A stretch of DNA of 64,000 nucleotides from Odobenus rosmarus divergens (taxonomy: Eukaryota > Chordata > Mammalia > Carnivora > Odobenidae). The stretch lies in contig NW_004450380.1 in assembly GCF_000321225.1 (NCBI RefSeq), forward strand, positions 1,901,612-1,965,611, given 5' to 3'. The notes under the pieces are model-generated. The model was not told where the DNA came from, ran no database searches, and saw only the letters and a program-made list of their open reading frames with translations. This document shows positions 36,001-48,000 of this stretch, piece after piece. How positions within the stretch are numbered: position 1 is the first letter of the stretch; the number at the start of each line of letters is the position of its first letter. The translations under genes and the position numbers were made by a program.

Positions 36001-39000
36001 CAAGCTTGTCTGGACATGGTTCCCTATCCCCACCCTCCTGATCCCCACGTCCTTCTTCGGGGTAGGGAGTATTAGAGTTTTTTTCAGATTCACCTTGTGG
36101 AGAAATGCAATGTACAGGACATTTTTAAGACCGAAAGCAAGTGTCTAGATCCCACTTAGGAAGCCTGGGGGTGTCTACCTCTGTAGGGTAGACAGCAGTA
36201 AGTAAATGTCCTGGACCAGGTGGAAATAGAAATAGGCATCCTAGTCAGGGAAGAACCAGGTCTCTGGTCAAACGAATAGCAAGATATATTACAGAAACCC
36301 TCCAGCTGCCACCGAGTCAGGTGCAGGCTGGAAGAACACAGTCGATGATGATGGTGGTAGACATGCTGCTGAAAGATGAGATTGGGTTAGTCCTCTGAGA
36401 TACTGATGTCAAAAAGCAGAGAACTAGGCTTTGGGCCTTGTGAGCAGTAATGGCAACAGGAAGCAAAGACAGAAAAAATGTGATCAGAAAGAAGGTGTAA
36501 AACAGCACAGAAAAGTATAACAAAACCCTACATTTAAAGGGTTATTATTTCAAATCTAAAATGTAATCACTTTTCGCTGTAGTAACATTTTAGCTCATGG
36601 GAATCAGAACCACACACCTCACCACTTAAATTGCTTCATTTTAGGTATTCCAAATAGCTGTTGGCTGTGATTCTACCAAATACATTGCTGTTAAAGGGCA
36701 AGTATATTTGCATTTGACCTGTCTTACTCTTTACGTTTTCAAACAAATGGTGAACTACATGGTAAATACTGGTGGTACTATTAGCCTAATGACTGACGTG
36801 TTCAAGATGAAATCCGAAAATTGAACTGACACTGGCGTCCAGAAACTGAACTGACAGTTTGTCCAAACCCGATTTGTTTGAACTTTTTGCCAAGTCAAAC
36901 CTTACCTCTGAATCATACTAACAGGTAAAAAAGGATTAACCTCTTTCCCTGTTGCCTGCATTTTTCTCCTCCTTCCCTTTTAATCATCCTGTTTCTATCC
37001 ATCACCATTTTCTCTCTGAGCTCTTCAGGCTAGCCCTCATTCCCAGAGAAACAAGAGGGAGAAACGTGTCTACTTTCCATTCTACTCAAACCAGTTATAA
37101 TGTCATTTCCATCAGAGAATTGCTTACATCCACATCAGAGAAACCTGCACCATTACCCGTGGGAAATGTTTTTGGAGCAAACCTCACAGAACCCACCAGG
37201 GCTTCCTCCAGAGAACCCCAAGGTGTGATTTTATTGCTCGTGCTGTGGTCACAGTGAAGCACACTGGATTTTGTCATCCACTGGCCACAGCTGGCTCTCT
37301 CCTATATGGGGGAGAATCCAGGTCAGCATGCACAATCCATTCAGTGGAGATGAAGTGCCTACTCGAGACAGCAATGTACCACAGCTCCTCTCCTGTGGTT
37401 AGGAGTAGGGATGAGTGTGGGAGTAGTGACTCTTATCCGAGACTATGGAATGACTTGTTCTCATCCAAAACAAATGTCTACTCACCTGCCATTCTAATAA
37501 TCTTTTGAGTACGGAATTGTAATAATCAGTTGCTGGATTGACAATCAAGTTTTCCCATTTCAGTGAGCAAGGAATTTGCATTTCCACAACTCCTTTTCCA
37601 GGACACACAAAGGCTAACTGATTTATACAGTGCATGGCATCTGCTTCTGGAATGGTCTGTGGGTCAGTACTGGCATCGCTGGGCGTTTATTGGAAATGCA
37701 GGATTTCGAGCCTTGTCCCACACCTGCTGAACAGAACCACTATTTTCACTAAATTATCAGGAGATTAGCAAGAGCATTAAAATTTGAGAATAACTGCTCT
37801 AAGCAACATTACCAAAATCAGTTCCCAGTACCACCACATGCAGTACCGCTGTGTGCAGATTTCAGTCTATTTCTGGGAGGGTCTATATTGCAATCGTCAA
37901 GGCTGGTTGTTCATCAGACCTACCTGGAGAGCATGTTTGAAAAACACAGATTTTAGAAACTTACTCCAGGCCTCTTAATCAATGACCCACTGTTCTGGAA
38001 CCCTAAAAATGGCCCTAATATCTTGCATTCAGGTTGTGGTGGGCCTGAGGTTTTCACAGTCATGAAAGGAGGCCCATGGGGTCCAAGGTACCTGTGACAG
38101 GAGAGATGTTCATGATGAAGGGCATCTCATGGGGTCTATTTTGGGCTTCAGGGTGGGAAATGGTCTAGACTTCCAGTATCTATCTAAACACAGTGGTGAC
38201 CAAGGTTCCTTCTGAGTTACACTGGAAGCAGCCAGCAAAAATGGTCAAATGAATAATTTAACTTATTGAAAACTTTATCATTTTATAGACCATGATAGCC
38301 TTATGTTTGCATGAACACTAACCAGAAATTATGTGCCACCTTAAAGTAGCTCCTTACTTGCACAACTGAGTCTCCAGTAGCAATTAGAAATCTGTTTTTT
38401 ACAACAATTATGAGGAATAAAATAGCCCAAAGAAATTTATCTTCATTTTGATAAATTTTCATTGAATTTTTCACATGTATCAGATATAGATAAATCAGTA
38501 TGTTTCAAATTCTGATGTCCTCAGAAACATTTATTTTTAAAAATAGAAATGCTAGGGCCATTGTGCACCTGGGTGTCTCTGTTGGTTAAGCCTCCAACTC
38601 TTGATTTTGGCTCAGGTCATGATCTCAGGGTGGTGAGATCGAGCCCTGCATGGGGCTCTCTGCTGAGCATAGAGCCTGCTTGAGAATCTCCCTCTCCCTC
38701 TGCTCCTACCCCCACTCTTGTGAGTGTGCTCTCGCTCTCTCTCTAAAATAAATAAATAAAATCTTTAAAAAAAAAAAAAAACGAAATGCTAGGGCCACAC
38801 ATTAACCCCAGGATTCTAATTCAATAAGTGATGATTCCGTGATACTCTCAAGTTTGAGAATCACTGAGTTAAATGATTAAATGTTTGTGCAAGTGTATAA
38901 GGAATGATGATATTACAACTTCATCATGTTTTATTTTTTGTAGATTTAATAAAAAAGACTGTCTTCAGCATGATTTCTTTTACGTTATTGAAAAGTAAGA

Positions 39001-42000
39001 AATATTTTTAACATAAGCACTGTTTTATATTAATTATTAGTACCAATAATTTAGAATCAGCTAGTATTTATTCCTATTAACATAGGATAACTTTTCTAAT
39101 ATATACGTTCATTGTTACAAATTTACCTCTAGGTACTGCTTTTGCTGCATCTCACAAATTTTGATAAGTTGTGTTTTCATTTTCATTTAATTCAAAATCT
39201 TTAAATTTCTCTTAAGATTTCTTCTTTGATGCATGTATTATTTAGAAGTGTGTATTTAATCTCCACACAATTGGGGAGTATTTTGTAATTATGTTTATTT
39301 GTTTAATTTTTGCGATACCTCTTTACTGAACAAAGTAATGGCTTTAATTTTTAAGTTTGAAAAGAGGAAAGAAAAATAAATAATGAAAAATGTCTTTTTT
39401 ACAGGTCATACCTGAGGAATCAACCATCTAAAAACTTGGTAAGAAAACTATAATTTTATCAACCAGCCAAATATAGAAAATAACTAAAGCATTTTTCCTT
39501 TTCTAGAGAGTAAAATATGATTGGAAAAAATATGGCTGCCCATTGAGACTTGATTTCGGAGAAAAGTTTCATCCTTTGGTTCAGTTGTAAGTATATTCCC
39601 ACTAAAATTTTTAACTTACTTTGAAAGTTTCAAAATGAAAGTAAGAAAACAGGGCTAATTAATCATGCACTTAATAATAAGTATTTTTGAGTACCTGTTA
39701 TTTTTTTTATTTTAAATAATTTTTTATTGTTATGTTAATCACCATACATTACATCATTAGTTTTTGTTGTAGTGTTCCAGGATTCATTGTTTGTGCATAA
39801 CACCCAGTGCTCCACGCAGAATGTGCCCTCTTTAATACTCATCACCAGGCTAACCCATCCCCCCAACCCCTTGAGTACATGTTATATACATCTCCAAGTT
39901 TTCAGTACTAGTTATACAAAGTTGGACTACCCATGGTGCCTGCATGTTGAGGGAGGTTATAATTTCACTGCTGACACATAGCAGATAAGAGAACTGAGGC
40001 TTTCACTGATATGAGGAATTCTTAATCTCAGGAAACAAACTGACGTTGCTGGAGTGGTGGGGGGTGGGAGGGATGGGGTGGCTGGGCGATAGACACTGGG
40101 GAGGGTATGTGCTATGGCGAGTGCTGTGAATTGTGCAAGACTGTTGAATCACAGATCTGTACCTCTGAAACAAATAATGCAATATATGTTAAGAAAAAAC
40201 AAAGAAGAAGATAGCAGGAGGGGAAGAATGAAGGGGGGAAATCGGAGGGGGAGACCAACCATGAGAGACGATGGACTCTGAAAAACAAACTGAGGGTTCT
40301 AGAGGGGAGGGGGGTGGGGGGACGGGTTAGCCTGGTGATGGGTATTAAAGAGGGCACGTTCTGCATGGAGCACTGGGTGTTATGCACAAACGATGAATCA
40401 TGGAACACTACATCAAAAACTAATGATGTAATGTATGGTGATTAACATAACAATAAAAAATTAACCAAAAAAAAGAACTGAGGCTCTTCTCAGGGATGCA
40501 GGTGATCTCTTCACCCTTGCTTTAATCTCTCTAATCTCTAAGCTCCTACCAGCACCCCTGCCTGTTTGATAGGAACTGCCTTCCCCAGGTGACATAGGAC
40601 TTTTCTTTCCATGGGCCAACAATAACTGAAAGCTTGTAAGGAAAGAAACTAGATTATTAATAAGGATGGTACATGGGGAAGATTTCAAAATGTTATCTCT
40701 AACTTAATTCTTACAAACTGTATTTGATAATAATAGGAATAAAATGATCTGAGGAAGGCTTTTCCAAGTAATTTTCTATTACTTTGCTTGCATCTTTGAT
40801 TTTATTCTTGATTTATGATTATAAAAGTTACACAGTTTGTTACAAAATTTAAAATATAGAAAAATATTCAGAGACAAATGACCCATTTTCCAAAGTTTTT
40901 TTGCTATTATAAACAAAATGGTGGTAAATATCCACTTATGTACATGTTTGGACACTAGTCTAGATATGCCATTAGGAAAAATTACTGAAAGGAAAATTCC
41001 TATGTGTAAAACATCAAAATTTTAGTCAAGGCTTCCAGCTTTTGGGGGAACTTCTGAGATCTCTCAGGGTGGGTAGGTGAGGCATAAGGATTCAGGTGCT
41101 CCCAATTTAGTTCTGCTCTGGGAGCTTTCTCTGTTGGGACCCAGAAGGTCTCCGCCATCATGTCCTGCCTACCACTCCTCACCCATGGCAGTTCAAAGAT
41201 TCTATGCTGTGCCTTCTGCATCACTGGCCTACAGTCCCTCTGTCTGGGTCCTCTGGACTGTCAGGCTAATCTGCTGTCTTCTTAAGTTCTGATCTCCCTC
41301 TAGATATCTAATGATGCCATTACTTTTCCTGGTAACCCTAGACACTCCTTCCCCCACTGAGGCCTCATTTTTTTTCTTCGTTTTGTTTTGTTCTAAGTTT
41401 TTATTTTAATTCCAGTGAGCTAACATACAGTCTTACATTAGCTTCAGGTGTACAATATAGTAATTCAATAGTTCCATACATCATGCTATGCTCATCATGA
41501 CAGGTGCACTCCTTAATCCCCCATCACCTATTTCACACATCCCCCCACCCGCCTCCCCTCTGATAACCATCAGATGGTACTCTATATTTAAGAGACTGTT
41601 TCTTGATTTGTCTCTCTCTATCTCTCTCTCCTTTTTTCCTCTTTGCTCTTTTGTTTTGTTTCTCAAATTCCACATGTGAGTGAAATCATATGGCATTTGT
41701 CTTTCTCTGACCGACTTTTTTCCCTTAGCATTGTACTCTCTAGCTCCATCCATGTCATTGCAAATGGCAAGATTTCATTTTTTTTACAGTTGAATAATAA
41801 TATTCTATTATACAAATATAATGGAATATTATACACACACACACACATACCACATCTTTATCCATTCATCAATCAATGAACACTTGGGTGGCTTCCATAT
41901 CTTGGCTATTGTAAATAATGCTGCTATAAACATAGGGGTGCCCATATCCCTATGAATTAATGTAAATACTCAGTGGTGAAATTGCTGGATCGTAAGGTAC

Positions 42001-45000
42001 TTCTATTTTTAAATTTTTGAGGAAAACCCATACTCTTTTCCACAGTGGCTGCACCAGTTTGCATTCCCACCAACAATGCATAAGGATTCCTTTTTCTCCA
42101 CATCCTCACCAACACCTGTTGTTTCTTGTGTTGTTGATTTTAGCCATTCTGACAGTCATGAGGTGATATCTCATTGTAGTTTTGATTTGCATTTCCCTGA
42201 TAAGTGATGATGAGCATCTTTTCATGTGTCTGTTGGCCATCTGTATGTCTTCTTTGGAAAAATGTCTATTCATGTCTACCACCCATTTCTTAACTGGATT
42301 ATTTGTTTTTTGGATGTTGAGTTTGATAAGTTCTTTATATATTTTGGATACTAGCCCTTCATCAGATACATCATTTGCAAATATTTTCTCCCATTCCATA
42401 GGTTGCCTTTTAGCTTTGTTCATTGTTTCCTTCACTGTGTAGAAGCTTTTTATTTTGATGTAGTCCCAATAGTTTATTTTTGCTTTTGTTTCCCTTGCCT
42501 CAGGAGGCATAGGTATAGCTAGAAAAATGTTGCTACAGCCCATGTCAGAGACATTACTGACTGTGCTCTCTTCTAGGATTTTATGGTTTCATGTCTCACA
42601 TTTAGGTCTTTAATCCATTTTGAATTTATTTTTGTGCATGGTGTAAGAAAGTGGTCCAATTTCATTTTTTTGCATGTAGCTGGCCAGTTTTCTTAACACC
42701 CATTGGATGTTCTTTCCTGCTTTGCCAAAGATTAATTGACCATATAATTGTGAGTTTATTTCTGTTTATTTTCTATTCTGTTCTATTGATCTATGTGTCT
42801 ATTTTTGTGCCAGTCCATACTGTTTTGATTACTACAGCTTTGTAATATAACTTGAAGCCCACCAACTTTGCTTTTCCTTTTCAAGATTACTTTGGCTATT
42901 TGGGGTCTTTTGTGGGTCCATACAAATTTTAGGACTGTTTGTTCTAGTTCTGTGAAAAATGCTGTTGGTATTTTGATAGGGATTACTTTAAATCTGTTGA
43001 TTTCTCTGGGTAGTATAGACATTCTCCTATTATTTATTCTTCCAATCCATGAGCATGGAATATCTTTCCATTTCTTTCTGTCATCTTCAATTTCTTTCAT
43101 CAGCGTTTTATAGTTTTCAGAGTACAGATCTTTCACCTCTTTGGTTAGGTTTATTCTTAGGTATCTTATTATACTGGGTGCAATTGTAAATGATTGTTGT
43201 CTTAATTTTTCTTTCTGTTGCTTCATTATTGGTGTATAGAAATGCAACAGATTTCTGTACGTTGATTCTGTATCCTGTGACTTGACTGAATTCGTGTATC
43301 AGTTTTAGCAGTTTTTTGGTGGAGTCTTTCAAGTTTTCTACATGGTGTATCATGTCATCTGCAAATAGTGAAAGTTTTACTTCTTCCTTACTGATTTGGA
43401 TGTCTTTTATGTCTTTTTGTTTTCTGATTGCTGTGGCTTCCAATACTATGTGGAATAAAAGTGGTGAGAGTGTACATCCTTGTTTTGTTCCTGACCTTAG
43501 GACAAAAGGTCTCAGTTCTTCCCTATTAAGGATGATGTCAGCTGTGGGTTTCTCCTATATGGCCTTTATTACGTTGAGGTATGTTCCCTCTAAACTTACT
43601 TTGTTGAGGGTTTTTATCATGAATGGATGTTGGACTTTGTCAAATGTTTTTGTGTATCTCTTGAAATGATCATATGGTTCTTATCCTTTCTCTTATTGAG
43701 GTGATGTATCACATTGATTGATTTGTGAATATTGAACCAGACTTGCAACCCTGGAATAAATCCCACTTGATCATGGTGAATGATTTCTTTAATGTATTGT
43801 TGAATTTGGTTTGCTAGTATTTTGTTGATTTTTGCATCTGTGTTCATCAGGGATATTGGCCTGTAGTTCTCTTTCTTGGTGGTGTCTTTATCTGGTTTTG
43901 GTATCAGGGTAATGCTGGCCTCATAGAATGAATTTGGAAGTTTTCCTTCCTTTTCAGTTTTTTGGAATAGTTTGAGAAGAATAGATATTAAGTCTTTAAA
44001 TATTTGGTAGAATTCACTTGTGTAACCATGTGTTCCTGGACTTTTGCTCTTGGAGAATTTTTTGAGTACTGACTCAATTTCTTTACTGGTTATCAGGCTG
44101 TTCATATTTTCTATTTCCTCCTGTTTCAGTTTTGGTAGGTATATGTTTCTAAGCATTTGTCCATTTATTCTAGGTTGTTCAATTCATTGGCATTTTGGTT
44201 TTTCATAATATTCTCTTATAATTGTATTCCTGTGGTGTTGGTTGTTATTTCTCCTCTTTCTTTTGTGATTTTGTTTGAGTCCTTTCTCTTTCTCTCTCTC
44301 AATCTCTCTCTCTCCCTTTTCTTTTGATAATTCTAGCTAGAGGTTTATCAATTTTGTTGATCTTTTCAAAGAATCAGCTCCTGTTTTCATTGATCTCTTC
44401 TGTTGTTTTTTTTATTCATTTGTTCATTTCTTCATTTATTTCTGCTCTAATCTTTATTATTTCCTTCCTTCTACTGGTTTTAGGTTTTGTTTGTTGTTCT
44501 TTTTCTAGCTCCTTTAGGTGTAAGATTAGGTTATTTGCAATTCTTCTTGCTTCTTGAGGTAGGCCTGCATTGCTATAATCTTCCATCTTAGAACTGCTTT
44601 TGCTAGGGGTGCCTGGGTGGCTCACTTGTTAAGTGTCTGCCTTCAGCTTAGGTCATGATCCCAGGGTCCTGGGATTGAGCCCCGCAATAGGCTCTCTGCT
44701 CTGTGGGGAGTCTGCTTCTCCCTCTCCCACTCCCCCTGCCTGTGTTCCCTCTCTCATTGTATCTCTGTCAAATAAATAAATAAAATCTTTAAAAAAAAAA
44801 AAAAGAACTGCTTTTGCTGCGTCCTAAAGGTTTTGGGTTGTTGTGTTTTCATTTTTTTTCCATGTACTTTTTTATCTCTTCTTTGATTTCCTGTTTGACC
44901 CATTCATTGTTTAATAACATGTTATTTAACCTCCACGTATTTGTGCTCTTCTCAGATTTTTTTTCTTGCAGTTGACCTCTAGTTTCATAGCCTAGTGGTC

Positions 45001-48000
45001 AGAAAAGGTGCATGGTATGATTTCAATCTTCTTGAATTTTTTGAGGTTTGTTTTATGGGCTAATATGTGATCTATTCTGGAGAATGTCCCATGCGCACTT
45101 GAAAAGAATGTGTATTCTGCTATTTTAGGATGGGATGTCCTCAATATATCTAAGTCCATCTGACCCAATGTACCATTCAAAGCCATTGTTTCCTTGTTGA
45201 TTTTCTGTTTACATCATCTGTCCATTAATGCAAGTGGGGTGTTAAAGTCCCCTACTATTATTGGCTATTACCAATTAGTTCTTTAATGTTTGTTATTAAC
45301 TGTTTTATGTATTTGGGTGCTTCCATGTTGGGTGCATAAATGTTCATAATTTTTACCTCCTTGCTGGATTGGCCCCTTTATTATTATATGGTGTCCTTCT
45401 TTGTCTCTTGTTATGGTCTTTGTTTTAAAGTCTATTTTGTCCCATATAAGTATTGCTACTCCAGCTTTCTTTTGACTTCCATTTGCATGATAGATGTCTC
45501 TCTATCCCCTCACTTTCAATCTGCATGTGTCTTTAGGTCTAAAATAAGTCCCTTGTAGGCAGCATATAGGTGGATCTTGTTTTGTTTGTTTGTTTGTTTG
45601 TTTGTTTTTATCCATTCTGACACCCTATGTCTTTTGATTGGAACATTTAGTCCATTTACATTCAAAGTAATTATTGATAGATATGTATTTATTGCCATTT
45701 TGTTACTTGTTTTGTGGTTGTTTCTAAAGATTTCCTCTAGTCCTGTCTTGTCTTTCTCTCTTGCATGTTTTGCTGATTTTCTTTAGTGATATATTTAGAT
45801 TTCTTTCTCTTTATTGCTCGCATGTTTATTCGTGGTTTTTAATATATGGTTACCATTAGGTTTGTATATAACCTCTTCTGCATGTAGCAGTCTTTATCAA
45901 TTTCATGGTCATTTAAGTTTGAACCCATTCTTTTCTCCTTTTCTCCCCATGTTTTAGGCATATGTTATTACATTTTATATCCTTTTTTGTGAGTTCCTTG
46001 ACTGATTTTTTACAGAAATATTCATTTTTATTGCTTTGGTGTTTCCTACCTCTCTTCTCTATATTTAGTTGTAGAGTTTGTTCCTCCCATCTTTAGATTG
46101 CTCTCTGATTTATTGACTTGGGACTAGTCAAGTTGAAAACATGGGACGGGGTGAGCTCAGGGTCCTCCTACTCCACCATCTTCCCAGGCTCCTTGTTTGC
46201 TTTGTTTTTGTTTTATGTTTTATGTTTTTAAGTGTCTTAATCCTCCAAGGATAAATAATGTTAATGTTCTCTCCCAGAGAAGTGTATTCTTCTCTTCAAT
46301 TCATTACTATTAAACACTTCTGAACCTTTTACTGTGCTAGGTCCTGGGAATTCAAAGATAAGTAACACAGGACTTCCTCTCTCAGTTGAGGGCTCAAGAG
46401 TGTGATGAATCAGGTCACCATATTAGCTGATATGGAATAATAAAAAGGAAACTCAAAAGAATCCAACCCAGCTACAGAAGGGAGAGGGGCTTTGATCTGA
46501 GTCACTGAGTCTTAAAGGATAATAAATATTTAGTTGAAGGCAGAGAGGGAAGAAGAAAAGTGGGGACGGTGGCAATGAGCTCCACTGGGTGAGGCTTTCA
46601 AGCAAAAGGGATGGTTTGAGGAAGAAGATGTACAGCTCAAACAGTATAATGCTGTTGGGGCATAAAGTGAGGCATGAAGTGTCAGGACAAGAGAAACTAG
46701 CTTGGAGCTCGGTGGAGTCCAGATCGTGGGAGACTTCCTGTCCATACTGTGGTAGAGCAGCATGATCAGATATTTGCCTTAGCTAGTCCTCTCTGGGAGA
46801 AGCGAGAAGATGAACTTCAGGGAAACAAGTCTAAATAGCGAGACAGGTAGTAAACTGTAGTGGTAGTCTGTGGAGGAAAAACAAAAATGATTGAAACTGC
46901 AGCATGGACAAAGAAGAGGAATCGTTTATGAGAAAAATTAGTGATTATAATAGGTAGGGGCTTGATAACTGATAGATAATTGGATAATTGATAGATGAGA
47001 AGAGAGAATGAGGAAGATGAACGAGTCCAAGTGACATCAATCAGAAGAGATCTTCCACAAACCTCCACCCCCTTATCTGTACCCACGAATTCTGTCTGTC
47101 TTCCTATCACCGTAGGTGAACATATGTGTATCTAAGGTCTCTCTCTCCATCTGTGAACTGGATCCCCACCCGCTTTCCTACTTAAGAAACTGCTCCTGAA
47201 ACTCGCCCCACCTTCTCCCGCATCATCAATTTTTCCCCATCTACTGGATCATCAGAGAAATCGGCAGTTCTCTCCCTTACCGAAGACAAAAACAGGAAGA
47301 ACCCTCTCGTGACCCCCACTACCCCTGTAGCTACTAACCTCACGTCACCAGCTCCCCTCCTGCTGTCCCCCATCCCTCCCAGCCTGCTTTGGCCACCACC
47401 CATCACTAGCACTGCCACCCAGTGTGACCCGTGCCCTCCGACCGCCGCACCCAGCGCTCGGTCCTCAGGACTCACCCTAGCTGATCTCGGTAACCAGAAC
47501 TACACAGCTGATCATTCTCTCTTACTTGAAATAGTTTCTTCATCTGGCTTCCAGGATATCACACACTGGTACTTTTCCTGCTACCTCATGATATCTTACC
47601 ATAAACCAGGTGAAAAAGACAGGTGGCTGACATGTTTGTTTATGGCATCTTTAAATATAGATTCTTTTACTGGTGGTGAAATATACATAATGAAACATAG
47701 CAAACATTTTTGGATGTATACATTGTAGCCAATGCAATGGGGCACGGCCCTTAAAATGAATGAAAAGATGCTTGTAAGAAGGAATCCGGGGGTCAGCCAC
47801 CAAGTTCAGGTTGAATAGGGGAGGAGTAGTCAGGTGAGAGCTGCTGCTGAGGAAAACAGAGACCAAGAGACTGGAAATTTCTATGGATCCATCTCAAAAC
47901 CTAATATTGAGTGGGAAAAAAAGTTGCCAAAAGATACTTACAGTGTAATATCCTGTATGTATATTTGCAAACTCATAAAGCAATACTATATGTGATTTAT

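Larger units (their letters stand above)
33480..36644 (+). other. CATSPERE: CATSPERE intron D-E, 3.2 kb
   Basis: A GT-AG intron with one SINE and one MIR, listed separately. 33830-33930 and 34225-34335 look like diverged copies of one ancient repeat ('attgagcgcctactatataccaggtg'). The remainder (33485-33830, 33930-34690, 34905-35612, 35830-36640) holds nothing I can name. Confidence 0.65.
36698..38943 (+). other. CATSPERE: CATSPERE intron E-F, 2.2 kb, GC-AG type
   Basis: It begins GCAAGT and ends TTTTTTGTAG. It contains MER5-like DNA transposon remnants and a SINE. 36710-37640 and 38000-38520 have nothing I can name; open frames there are short and unconserved in appearance. Confidence 0.75.
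41395..46195 (-). mobile_element. Long but defective L1 (ORF2 remnants, most of ORF1 absent)
   Basis: The 3' UTR is at left (41395-42000). Broken ORF2 follows toward the right: C-terminal region (42106-42543), reverse transcriptase palm with SLFADDM and the 'GYRINVQKS' stretch (43117-43443), upstream RT '[20 protein letters not shown]' (43617-44156), and endonuclease pieces with [10 protein letters not shown] (44992-45186) and the start '[18 protein letters not shown]' (45516-45698). Stops and frameshifts separate them, so no active protein is made. 46145-46195 reverse-complements to an L1 5' start ('gggaagatggtggagtagg'), yet an ORF1-sized part is missing between it and ORF2. A SINE is inserted at 44605-44803. 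Confidence 0.88.

Noticed and set aside
43617..44156. A 179-codon reverse-strand open frame with reverse-transcriptase features
   Set aside because: It is part of the ORF2 of the defective L1 at 41395-46195; neighbouring ORF2 pieces are in other frames with stops between.
47309..47728. A 139-codon open frame in GC-rich sequence
   Set aside because: Its composition is low-complexity Pro/Ser/Thr-rich, with no recognisable domain and an overlapping reverse frame of similar length. I see no splice or promoter support.
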